From Candidatus Altarchaeum sp. (GTDB lineage: Archaea > Altiarchaeota > Altiarchaeia > Altiarchaeales > Altiarchaeaceae), in assembly GCA_018260755.1 (NCBI GenBank), contig JAGTWP010000056.1:1-8612 (forward strand): a stretch of DNA of 8,612 bases. The letters are read 5' to 3'. Positions 1-6,216 of the stretch are shown piece by piece. A program made the translations under genes and the position numbers. How positions within the stretch are numbered: the stretch's first letter is position 1; every line of letters starts with the position of its first letter. The notes beneath the pieces are model-generated. The model was given only the letters and a program-made list of their open reading frames with translations. It was not told the origin of the DNA and ran no database searches.

Positions 1-1
1 T

Positions 2-2563
2 GTAGTAGGTGAAACAGCAGCAGCAGCAGATGTTGTAGGAGCAGGAGATATAGCAGCAACAATCGGAAATCTGGCATATACAACTGGAGCATGCGGAGCA
101 AACGGAGGGTCGGCAGGAGAAGTAAAGTTAGCAGTGAAGAGCTGGCAAATGATTGGAAAATATGAACAGGATATAAAAGACAGAACTATCGGAGCAACAG
201 CAACTGATTTGGGAGGATCTTTTTTAAGTTCCACACCTTACGGATCATTTTTTAGCACGGACGGACAACTACTCGCAAACGGGACATTAGCATATACTCA
301 GGGTATGCTTAAAAATTACAATATAGGATGTCAAATTGATAAGACAGTAGCTGATTTTCCAATGAAAGTTAAGAACTGCAATGAATTGTGTTATCTTTGT
401 TATGATATTTGCCAGGAAACAAAACATCCAGATCATACGATGGAAGAGTCCATACTTGTAGACGGAACAAAAGTCAAATATTATGAAGATGGATTGGGAT
501 GCGACAGCAAAGCAGAATCATTAAAGATGAATTTGGAATGTGGAGCACTTCAATACACAGTTGATCTTGGTGGAATTCCTGTAGCATCTATAACCGATGG
601 TAGTAATTTAATTGATAGTAACTATAGAGGAAAGATGTTGTTTATGGGTTCAAATGACTATTTTGTTAATGAGTTGGGCAATACTTATATTGTCTTGGCA
701 AAAGGTGAAAAATTACAGATAAGCAGCGCAGGTGCAACAGAACCAATATTGCCACAGTTACAGGGATATAAATTCAAATTACTTAAAACAATTCAGAGTA
801 GTGGAAAAGATGCAGGAGTTGTAATAGAGATTGAAAAACCAGATGGAACAACTGTTCAGGCAACAGCATCAAAACAGGCAGGTGCTTCTCTTGGAACGGA
901 CGCAAATGGTCACAAAGTACAAATACAGGCATACCAGGTTATGGGAAACGAAGCAAGTATAATTGCTTATGATATGAGCACGCAGTACAGATTAGAAAAT
1001 AATAAAAAGCAAGATGGATGGAGAGTTAAAATAAACAAGAATTATTGTAATAATGTTGGTATAGAAGATTATGGAACATCTGGAACAGGTAATGGGATTG
1101 GAAATGCTGAAAAAAGATATTGTCTGACGAATTTAACATTGACACAGGAAGATGCTCAAACATTAAATGTCGGAGATACTGTATATTTCCCAACAAAAGC
1201 AGTAAAGTTTTCATTTGAGGGCTTTAAAGATGAGGATTTCGGAGACCCAACTTGTTCAGGAGGTGCTGATAAAATAAAGATAGAAACAAGTGATAATCGT
1301 AAAGTAAGATTGAGCTTTACTACAAGAGATGGAGAAAGACTAAATAATGTCAGATTGGATGAAGGTGGTTATGAAGTTGACGAGTTATTTTTAATAGGAA
1401 ATACTGTATACAAATTCAGAGGAACAGAAGATATTAATAACGATGAAAATCATATAAAATTATTGCTGACTGATGTTAGTAATGCAAACGACTTTGAAGT
1501 AATCCTTACAAAATTAAGTGGAAGTTTTGCAGGATTTAATTATACTTACTTTAACCATTATAGTACAGGTATGGAAAATCCGTGCACTTCTCCCTGTTCT
1601 ACATTTAATGCAACAGTATTAGGAAAAATGGCATATTTCCACGAAGGTAAGTTATGGATGGATGCTGGAACTGATAGTAAAATTGGCTTAAATGATATTG
1701 CTTTAACAGATATTCAGAATGATAACTGCCAAGCAACATTAACGACATTATTTGAAAATGGAACAAATCAAAATGGGGAAACAACAAATAACAACACAGA
1801 TGATCAAATTTTAGTCTTTAAAGGTTGTGGAGAAGATACTACCTATATTGACTTTTACGATACAAATAGGCACAGTAGAGGCACGGGTGATTATCAGACA
1901 AGTGTTAAAATTACAGGAACAGATACCGCACCAGTTGCTAATACATCATGTTTAGGTTCAGGGATAGTATGTTATAATTCAACATCCTTAGGATTTGAAG
2001 GTGTCTTGAAATGCAGCGAAGATACAAAATTGTGGTCACCAAGAGGAGCGGACTTATTCACAGTAACAAATTATGGCTCAGATAAACAAGTGAAGGCAGT
2101 TGAAATTTGCCACCCTACAAAGAAGACTTATGTAACTTACTTCCTCGGAAAAGAAAAAACAGAAAGTGAACAGCTTGGAACAATTACTGCTGATGATGTT
2201 GGAAAATTAAAGACAATCGGATGCTGTGAAGCAACTGTAAAGTCATTTGGATTAAGTGCACAAGGAGGTAATGCAACCAATGCAACCGGAACATGCCAGA
2301 ATATGAAACCTGTTGGAACATTGATGGTGCTTGATAAAAATGCAGGTACAGGTAATTTGATTGTTGTCGGAGGACCATCAGTTAATACATTAGCAGCTAG
2401 TGCAGGGGTTACAAAAGAAGAAATTGGTGCAGATGCAAACAAGTATGTGATTAAGATGGTGAATAACAATACACTTGTTGTTGCAGGATGGGAAGCAGGA
2501 GATACAAATGCTGCAACTGGTAAAGTTGTTGAGTGGTTACTGGCAAACGCACATACGGCATAA
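2..2563 (+). CDS. S-layer structural protein, 5' end outside the window
   Basis: The reading frame is open from the left edge, so the gene starts upstream; 853 codons are visible. The product would form the paracrystalline cell-surface lattice outside the membrane. The first ~45 visible residues (VVGETAAAADVVGAGDIAA) resemble the archaeal S-layer N-terminal domain. The last ~80 residues, with NLIVVGGPSVNTLAA followed by NNTLVVAGWEAGDT, match the S-layer C-terminal pattern 'VVGGP.vN...VVAG..A.DT'. The middle is a long beta-rich ectodomain with about 22 cysteines, including a CX3CX2CX3C cluster at 377-412. About a dozen N-X-S/T sequons are present, which suggests N-glycosylation. A Thr/Asn-rich linker at ~1760-1800 separates the ectodomain from the C-terminal part. 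The signal peptide must lie upstream of the window. The tail is duplicated downstream. Family assignment is from recognised motifs; disulfides and glycans are inferred. Confidence 0.85.
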   Translation, partial: VVGETAAAADVVGAGDIAATIGNLAYTTGACGANGGSAGEVKLAVKSWQMIGKYEQDIKDRTIGATATDLGGSFLSSTPYGSFFSTDGQLLANGTLAYTQGMLKNYNIGCQIDKTVADFPMKVKNCNELCYLCYDICQETKHPDHTMEESILVDGTKVKYYEDGLGCDSKAESLKMNLECGALQYTVDLGGIPVASITDGSNLIDSNYRGKMLFMGSNDYFVNELGNTYIVLAKGEKLQISSAGATEPILPQLQGYKFKLLKTIQSSGKDAGVVIEIEKPDGTTVQATASKQAGASLGTDANGHKVQIQAYQVMGNEASIIAYDMSTQYRLENNKKQDGWRVKINKNYCNNVGIEDYGTSGTGNGIGNAEKRYCLTNLTLTQEDAQTLNVGDTVYFPTKAVKFSFEGFKDEDFGDPTCSGGADKIKIETSDNRKVRLSFTTRDGERLNNVRLDEGGYEVDELFLIGNTVYKFRGTEDINNDENHIKLLLTDVSNANDFEVILTKLSGSFAGFNYTYFNHYSTGMENPCTSPCSTFNATVLGKMAYFHEGKLWMDAGTDSKIGLNDIALTDIQNDNCQATLTTLFENGTNQNGETTNNNTDDQILVFKGCGEDTTYIDFYDTNRHSRGTGDYQTSVKITGTDTAPVANTSCLGSGIVCYNSTSLGFEGVLKCSEDTKLWSPRGADLFTVTNYGSDKQVKAVEICHPTKKTYVTYFLGKEKTESEQLGTITADDVGKLKTIGCCEATVKSFGLSAQGGNATNATGTCQNMKPVGTLMVLDKNAGTGNLIVVGGPSVNTLAASAGVTKEEIGADANKYVIKMVNNNTLVVAGWEAGDTNAATGKVVEWLLANAHTA

Positions 2564-2637
2564 ACACATAAAGGACTGAAAGCAATGTGATGGGGAAAAA
2601 TTTATTTTTTTCCTTTTTTTTCTTTTTCTATTTTTTT
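1778..2637 (+). repeat. Direct repeat copy 1: S-layer tail plus terminator
   Basis: This segment recurs at 3167-4026 with a constant offset of 1389 bp. By eye, the only differences are at 1783/3172 (a/c) and 1796/3185 (a/t, Thr to Ser). The rest of the coding tail, the stop codon and about 74 bp of untranslated sequence are identical. The left boundary falls in the codons of the Thr/Asn-rich linker. The right boundary falls inside the T-rich tract, where copy 1 reads 'a' at 2638 and copy 2 reads 't'. Confidence 0.95.
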
Positions 2638-2656
2638 ATTTTTTTCTATTTTTTTA
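2600..2656 (+). terminator. T-rich transcription terminator of the S-layer gene
   Basis: A run of oligo-T blocks of 6-8 bases, interrupted by c, cc or cta, starts about 37 bp after the S-layer stop codon. No GC-rich hairpin precedes it. Archaeal RNA polymerase terminates at such oligo-T tracts on the non-template strand, so this is the expected 3' end of the S-layer mRNA. It is included in the duplicated segment up to 2637. Confidence 0.7.
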
Positions 2657-2697
2657 AATTTTAAAACAAAAAATTTAATAAAAAGCTAAATAAATTA

Positions 2698-2710
2698 AAT
2701 ATATAAAAAT
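2698..2710 (+). promoter_or_regulatory. TATA-like promoter element of the 70-aa ORF
   Basis: The stretch aatatataaaa, an archaeal TATA-box match, is centred about 23 nt upstream of the ATG at 2727. A purine stretch, aaaaggtaag, lies between the box and the ATG and could serve as a weak ribosome-binding site. The region is very AT-rich, so chance matches are common. Confidence 0.4.
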
Positions 2711-2726
2711 TAAAAGGTAAGATAAA

Positions 2727-2939
2727 ATGACAACAGAAATACATACTAAAACAAAAATTGTTGATCTTCCTTCTCTAGGGGTTCAACTACATATTCATGA
2801 AGATGCTAATGGAAATATATTTAGTGCACATCAAAAACTATACAGCGGAGAAAGAGGGGACGAAATACCACTCAACGAGGCGGCAATACTTGATTCAGTC
2901 GCAGACAACATGGGGCTTAAAAAATATTATAGCAAATAA
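2727..2939 (+). CDS. Hypothetical protein, 70 aa, possibly the front part of a broken gene
   Basis: I do not recognise this protein. It begins MTTEIHTKTKIVDLPSLG and ends GLKKYYSK. It is soluble, with no signal peptide or membrane segment, and mixes a likely beta-rich first half (VQLHIHEDANGNIF) with a probable helix (LNEAAILDSVADNMG). It has its own TATA-like box and a purine-rich stretch before the ATG. It lies in the unique spacer between the two S-layer tail copies. Its taa stop is followed directly, one frame over, by coding-like sequence (KSIDGKGKIKAKIESK). The stop may therefore result from a single-base insertion around 2937, making the original protein about 155 residues. Whether the 70-aa product is made is unknown. 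Confidence 0.5.
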   Translation: MTTEIHTKTKIVDLPSLGVQLHIHEDANGNIFSAHQKLYSGERGDEIPLNEAAILDSVADNMGLKKYYSK

Positions 2940-3172
2940 AAGCATTGATGGGAAAGGTAAGATTAAAGCAAAAATAGAATCTAAAGGTGATGGTGAAGAT
3001 AGGTATATAAATATTACCAAAAGAGCAAAAAATGGCAAGCATATCTATAACAAAAAAATAGCTTATATTTTCAAACTCGTGAAGATGTTGAAAATTTTTG
3101 AAATTTCACATATTACGATATTAAAATATATGTCAACAATATTTCAAATTTTAGACCAAAACAACCGAAACC
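2940..3172 (+). pseudogene. Degraded coding sequence continuing the 70-aa ORF
   Basis: Two coding-like stretches follow the 70-aa ORF. The first (2938-3057) is in the +1 frame and reads KSIDGKGKIKAKIESK, then INITKRAKNGKHIYNKK. After the A7 run at 3052-3058 the sensible reading returns to the frame of the 70-aa ORF as LYFQTREDVENF, a tga stop at 3099-3101, then NFTYYDIKIYVNNISNFRPK and QPKPQ up to the repeat junction at about 3172. One extra base near 2937 and one missing A in the run would join all three pieces, leaving only the internal tga. The family is unknown. The alternative single-frame reading from 2797 to 3180 looks less protein-like in both its outer thirds. Genuine decay or homopolymer sequencing error would look the same here. 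Confidence 0.45.
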
Positions 3173-3952
3173 ACAAATAACAACTCAGATGATCAAATTT
3201 TAGTCTTTAAAGGTTGTGGAGAAGATACTACCTATATTGACTTTTACGATACAAATAGGCACAGTAGAGGCACGGGTGATTATCAGACAAGTGTTAAAAT
3301 TACAGGAACAGATACCGCACCAGTTGCTAATACATCATGTTTAGGTTCAGGGATAGTATGTTATAATTCAACATCCTTAGGATTTGAAGGTGTCTTGAAA
3401 TGCAGCGAAGATACAAAATTGTGGTCACCAAGAGGAGCGGACTTATTCACAGTAACAAATTATGGCTCAGATAAACAAGTGAAGGCAGTTGAAATTTGCC
3501 ACCCTACAAAGAAGACTTATGTAACTTACTTCCTCGGAAAAGAAAAAACAGAAAGTGAACAGCTTGGAACAATTACTGCTGATGATGTTGGAAAATTAAA
3601 GACAATCGGATGCTGTGAAGCAACTGTAAAGTCATTTGGATTAAGTGCACAAGGAGGTAATGCAACCAATGCAACCGGAACATGCCAGAATATGAAACCT
3701 GTTGGAACATTGATGGTGCTTGATAAAAATGCAGGTACAGGTAATTTGATTGTTGTCGGAGGACCATCAGTTAATACATTAGCAGCTAGTGCAGGGGTTA
3801 CAAAAGAAGAAATTGGTGCAGATGCAAACAAGTATGTGATTAAGATGGTGAATAACAATACACTTGTTGTTGCAGGATGGGAAGCAGGAGATACAAATGC
3901 TGCAACTGGTAAAGTTGTTGAGTGGTTACTGGCAAACGCACATACGGCATAA
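3155..3952 (+). pseudogene. Headless S-layer tail (5'-truncated duplicate)
   Basis: This repeats the last 263 codons of the upstream S-layer gene in the same frame, with the linker reading TKTTETTNNNSDDQ instead of NQNGETTNNNTDDQ. The frame is closed upstream by tag at 3152-3154. There is no ATG start; the first in-frame alternative start is a ttg at 3395, which in the parent gene is an internal Leu codon and lacks any ribosome-binding site. The copy has no N-terminal S-layer domain and no signal peptide, so it cannot make an exported lattice protein by itself. It keeps 8 cysteines, the VVGGPSVN/VVAGWEAGDT C-terminal module and its terminator. It is either a dead duplicate, or a donor cassette that could recombine with the full gene. 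Confidence 0.75.
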
Positions 3953-4026
3953 ACACATAAAGGACTGAAAGCAATGTGATGGGGAAAAATTTATTTTTTT
4001 CCTTTTTTTTCTTTTTCTATTTTTTT
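3167..4026 (+). repeat. Direct repeat copy 2: S-layer tail plus terminator
   Basis: This is the partner of 1778-2637. No target-site duplication, terminal inverted repeat or transposase gene is visible at either end, so it does not look like an insertion-sequence product. The separation between the copies is 529 bp. Near-perfect identity that includes the untranslated 3' part indicates a recent duplication or ongoing gene conversion. Confidence 0.95.
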
Positions 4027-4051
4027 TCTTTTTCTATTTTTTTTCTTTTTT
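3991..4051 (+). terminator. T-rich terminator with 17-bp internal repeat
   Basis: This pyrimidine tract follows the truncated S-layer copy. A 17-bp unit (eight T, c, five T, cta) occurs at 4003-4019 and 4020-4036, and a partial third copy at 4037-4050. It would stop transcripts before the acylphosphatase promoter. The repeat number differs from copy 1, where the second unit is altered, as expected from replication slippage. Confidence 0.6.
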
Positions 4052-4066
4052 ATATATATTTCTAAT

Positions 4067-4077
4067 AATTTTTAATT
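4067..4077 (+). promoter_or_regulatory. TATA-like element of the acylphosphatase gene
   Basis: An A/T box (aatttttaatt) lies about 28 nt before the ATG at 4101, with no Shine-Dalgarno-like sequence between them. This spacing fits an archaeal core promoter giving a leaderless mRNA. Confidence 0.35.
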
Positions 4078-4100
4078 GATTTACATTTTATTATTTTAAT

Positions 4101-4607
4101 ATGCAAAGAGCAAATATTATTGTTAAAGGAGAGGTTCAAAGGGTTGGATATAGAGATGCAGTTGAAAACATAGCAAGAAAATTAAATATCAAAGGATGTG
4201 TTGAAAATCTCATACATTATGATGTTAAAATACTTGCAGAAGCCGAAGAAGAGAGTTTAAAAAGATTTATAGAAACAATAAAAATAAAAAAATATCCGAT
4301 TGATGTTGAAAGTGTTGAAGTAAATTATAAAGAAGCAACAAATGAATTTGAATATTTTAAAATAAATAGAGGAGACCCTCAGGAAGAATTAGCAGAAAGG
4401 TTTGATGTTTCAGGGAATCTTCTTTACAGAACAGTAGAACTTGGAGAAAAGTCGGTTGCTCTTGGAGAGAAATCGGTTTCATTGGGTGAAAAGATGTTGG
4501 GAAAGCAGGATATAACAATAGATATTTTAAGAGATATTAAGCAGGATACAAAATATATTCCAGATGTGCTTACCAAAATTAATGATTTAAAAGAAAGGTC
4601 GACCTGA
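4101..4607 (+). CDS. Acylphosphatase-domain protein with heptad-repeat C-terminal extension
   Basis: Residues 1-90 form an acylphosphatase fold, a small cytosolic ferredoxin-like domain that hydrolyses carboxyl-phosphate bonds. The signature GEVQRVGYRDAV (10-21) holds the phosphate-binding Arg18, and Asn36 in VEN is the partner catalytic residue; both are present. Arg14 replaces the usual Gly of VQGVGFR. At 168 aa the protein is nearly twice a typical acylphosphatase. The extra ~78 residues include three 7-residue units (VELGEKS, VALGEKS, VSLGEKM; 112-132). They are followed by a helical segment with KQDITIDILRDIKQDT, probably an amphipathic or coiled-coil oligomerisation region. The start is the only reasonable ATG and gives the standard family N-terminus. 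The gene stands alone behind its own promoter. Enzymatic activity is likely; the role of the extension is unknown. Confidence 0.85.
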   Translation: MQRANIIVKGEVQRVGYRDAVENIARKLNIKGCVENLIHYDVKILAEAEEESLKRFIETIKIKKYPIDVESVEVNYKEATNEFEYFKINRGDPQEELAERFDVSGNLLYRTVELGEKSVALGEKSVSLGEKMLGKQDITIDILRDIKQDTKYIPDVLTKINDLKERST

Positions 4608-4743
4608 TGGAGATAAAGATTAACAAGATAAAAGAAGTTCTTAAAGTACCTGTTTCGGTTTAATTTGCCACATATATTATCCCGTTGTGAAATAAAATTT
4701 TCACTTTAAAACCTTAAAAAGTAACAACTCTATTGTTTTTTCT

Positions 4744-4753
4744 ATTTTTAATT
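4744..4753 (+). promoter_or_regulatory. TATA-like element of thpR
   Basis: The A/T-rich box ttttttaatt-like sequence is centred about 28 nt upstream of the ATG at 4777. A second A/T stretch (attttaaatttt, 4759-4770) is too close to the start for a core promoter. No ribosome-binding site precedes the ATG, which suggests a leaderless transcript. Confidence 0.3.
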
Positions 4754-4776
4754 TCCGAATTTTAAATTTTCCTTAA

Positions 4777-5313
4777 ATGAGAGCATTTATTTCAATAAAC
4801 CTTCCCTGTGATATTTCAGTAAATTTCGACGAACTGATGAATGATGTTAAATTTAAGGCAGTTGCCCCTGAAAATATCCACCTTACCTTAAAATTTTTAG
4901 GTGAAATCACTCCGAAAGATGCAGAAGAAATTTCCGATGCATTAAATTTTATAAGAAATAGGAAAAAATTTAAAATTTCTTTAAAAGGAGTAAGTGCATT
5001 TCCAAATGAGAAATATGTAAGGGTTTTATGGATTAATGTTGTAGAAGGAAGTAAGGAAATTTGCGAATTGCAGAAAAAGATTGACGATGGATTAAAATTT
5101 AAATTTCCTCCTGAAAAGGACTTTGTTCCGCATTTGACAATAGCAAGAGTAAAGTATGTGAATGACAAAGCTGTCTTGAATACCTTTATTGAAAAATACA
5201 AGGACTTTGAATTCCCGGAATTCACAGCAGAAAAGGTATCTTTAATGAAAAGCGAGTTAAGAAAGGAAGGACCGATTTACAGCGAAATACGGAACTTTCC
5301 ATTAAAGGACTAA
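4777..5313 (+). CDS. thpR: RNA 2',3'-cyclic phosphodiesterase / 2'-5' RNA ligase (2H family)
   Basis: This 178-aa cytosolic protein has the full length of archaeal ThpR/LigT proteins. The family carries two H-x-T motifs that form the active site; here they are H35-L-T37 (NIHLTLKFLGE) and H119-L-T121 (VPHLTIARVK), with the usual basic residues after the second. Family members open 2',3'-cyclic phosphates and, in vitro, reversibly join tRNA halves by 2'-5' linkage; the physiological substrate is not established. The N-terminus MRAFISINLP is the standard family start. The gene follows the acylphosphatase after a 169-bp gap that holds its promoter. It converges on rnhB, and the stop codons of the two genes share 4 bp (ctaa). 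Its transcript must end inside rnhB sequence. Confidence 0.93.
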   Translation: MRAFISINLPCDISVNFDELMNDVKFKAVAPENIHLTLKFLGEITPKDAEEISDALNFIRNRKKFKISLKGVSAFPNEKYVRVLWINVVEGSKEICELQKKIDDGLKFKFPPEKDFVPHLTIARVKYVNDKAVLNTFIEKYKDFEFPEFTAEKVSLMKSELRKEGPIYSEIRNFPLKD

Positions 5314-6038
5314 AAAACCAGTTTTGCCTGCTTATCTTCTTTTTTCTCTTTCTTATCTTTATTATTTTCTTTATTATTTTCTTCCTTAAATCGGACATTC
5401 CATGATTTTCTTATTATTTCTCTCGGAATTTGTGATTCGTTATTTTTTAAAAATGCGACTGTTTTCGTATCAGCAGGATAGCCCGAACCAAAGTCACCGT
5501 AAATTTTCTTTAAATTTTCAATCTCTCTGTCTCTTTCAACCTTAGCCAATATAGAAGCAGCCGAAACCTCAATGTATTTGCTGTCTGCAAAATGCTCGGA
5601 AATTATATTGAATTTATTTTTTCCGATTGCTTTTTGAGATGATGGCAGTGATGGCATAAATTTTAATATCTTTTTTGTAAAATTTTCCTGTATGTTCTCG
5701 GGAGAATCAATATAAATAACCGAAGGCATGATTTCTGTTGTTTTATCTAACTCTGAAAGCATTTCTGAAATTTCCTTTGCTTCAATATCGTTAAGGGAAA
5801 TTTTCTTTCTCGTTTCATCAATTTCAACAGGGGAAATTTTTTTAATTATGTATTTTAATGCAATTTCCTTTATCTTTTCTTCAAGAAATTCCCTTCTTTT
5901 CGGAGTGATCTGTTTTGAGTCCTTAACATTTAGTTCTTTCAATTTTTCAATTCCATTTTCATCAAAGCAACAGCACGCCATAACCATCGGACCTATAACC
6001 GGTCCCCGCCCTGCTTCGTCTATTCCACTGGTAATCAC
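5310..6038 (-). CDS. rnhB: Ribonuclease HII
   Basis: RNase HII cuts the RNA strand of RNA/DNA hybrids and removes single ribonucleotides and primers from DNA. The 242-aa product carries all four acidic catalytic residues: D7 and E8 in GIDEAGRGP, D111 in VIYIDSP, and D152 in EHFADSKY. It also has the conserved DSK at 40-42, SAASILAKVERD at 159-170 and GSGYPADTKT. I use the GTG at 6038 because the DEAGRGP motif sits 6 residues from the start, as in the family, and no ATG lies upstream in frame. After RKSWNVRF the protein has a ~20-residue Lys/Glu/Asn-rich tail ending QAKLVF, which resembles a shortened PCNA-interacting motif. It is transcribed divergently from the synthase gene; its promoter must lie in the 12-bp repeat array. 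Confidence 0.95.
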   Translation of the reverse strand: MITSGIDEAGRGPVIGPMVMACCCFDENGIEKLKELNVKDSKQITPKRREFLEEKIKEIALKYIIKKISPVEIDETRKKISLNDIEAKEISEMLSELDKTTEIMPSVIYIDSPENIQENFTKKILKFMPSLPSSQKAIGKNKFNIISEHFADSKYIEVSAASILAKVERDREIENLKKIYGDFGSGYPADTKTVAFLKNNESQIPREIIRKSWNVRFKEENNKENNKDKKEKKEDKQAKLVF

Positions 6039-6050
6039 CTTTGTTAATTT

Positions 6051-6120
6051 GTTATAAAATTTGTTATAAAATTTGTTATAAAATTTGTTATAAAATTTGT
6101 TATAAATTTGTTATAAATTT
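6051..6120. repeat. Tandem 12/11-bp repeats between divergent genes
   Basis: Four exact 12-bp units gttataaaattt (6051-6062, 6063-6074, 6075-6086, 6087-6098) are followed by two 11-bp units gttataaattt (6099-6109, 6110-6120). A partial unit (gttaattt, 6043-6050) precedes them. Each unit contains a TATA-like stretch readable on both strands. The array lies just upstream of rnhB and about 100 bp upstream of the synthase start. Confidence 0.95.
6063..6073 (-). promoter_or_regulatory. Candidate TATA element of rnhB inside the repeat array
   Basis: On the minus strand the second repeat unit reads ttttataac, a TATA-like box centred about 30 nt upstream of the rnhB GTG. Neighbouring units offer the same box at 12-bp steps, so which is used cannot be told from sequence. 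No clear ribosome-binding site precedes the GTG. Confidence 0.3.
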
Positions 6121-6176
6121 CAATATGAAAATTTCATTTAGTATGTTAAATTTTTTATTGTTATTGATTTATCTAA

Positions 6177-6194
6177 TTTAAATTTTAAAATTTA
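6177..6194 (+). promoter_or_regulatory. TATA-like element of the citramalate/isopropylmalate synthase gene
   Basis: A long A/T box (tttaaattttaaaattta) is centred about 31 nt before the ATG at 6217. No Shine-Dalgarno sequence separates the two, as for other genes in this window. This fits a leaderless archaeal transcript. Confidence 0.35.
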
Positions 6195-6216
6195 CTTATT
6201 TGTCACTAAATTTCAA

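Noticed and set aside
2137-2469. Minus-strand ORF of 110 codons (and its identical twin at 3526-3858)
   Set aside because: It lies antisense inside the S-layer tail and recurs only because the tail is duplicated. Its composition reflects the opposite strand.
2638-3166. Insertion sequence between the S-layer tail copies
   Set aside because: No transposase, no terminal inverted repeats and no short target duplication are visible.
2797-3180. A 127-codon ORF in the S-layer spacer
   Set aside because: Its first part is an out-of-frame shadow of the 70-aa ORF, and its last part reads poorly compared with the other frame. Only the middle (2938-3057) looks coding, and it is included in the degraded gene.
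3395-3952. A 185-aa protein starting at ttg 3395 as an expressed gene
   Set aside because: The ttg is an internal Leu codon of the parent S-layer gene, with no ribosome-binding site or promoter. The same frame is open upstream to 3155, as expected of a truncated duplicate.
4607-4663. An 18-codon ORF starting MEIKINKIKEVL that overlaps the acylphosphatase stop (tgatg)
   Set aside because: The overlap looks like translational coupling, but the peptide is very short and has no recognisable features. It may be a remnant or chance, so it is not called as a gene.
4687-4704. Hairpin gtgaaa...tttcac after the acylphosphatase gene as a terminator
   Set aside because: The stem is only 6 bp and AT-rich, with no T run after it; chance is a sufficient explanation.
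5728-6057. Plus-strand ORF of 109 codons over rnhB
   Set aside because: It is antisense to the conserved RNase HII coding sequence, including the DEAGRGP region.
6051-6120. CRISPR array
   Set aside because: The units are only 12/11 bp and directly adjacent with no unique spacers, so it is a tandem repeat and not a CRISPR.
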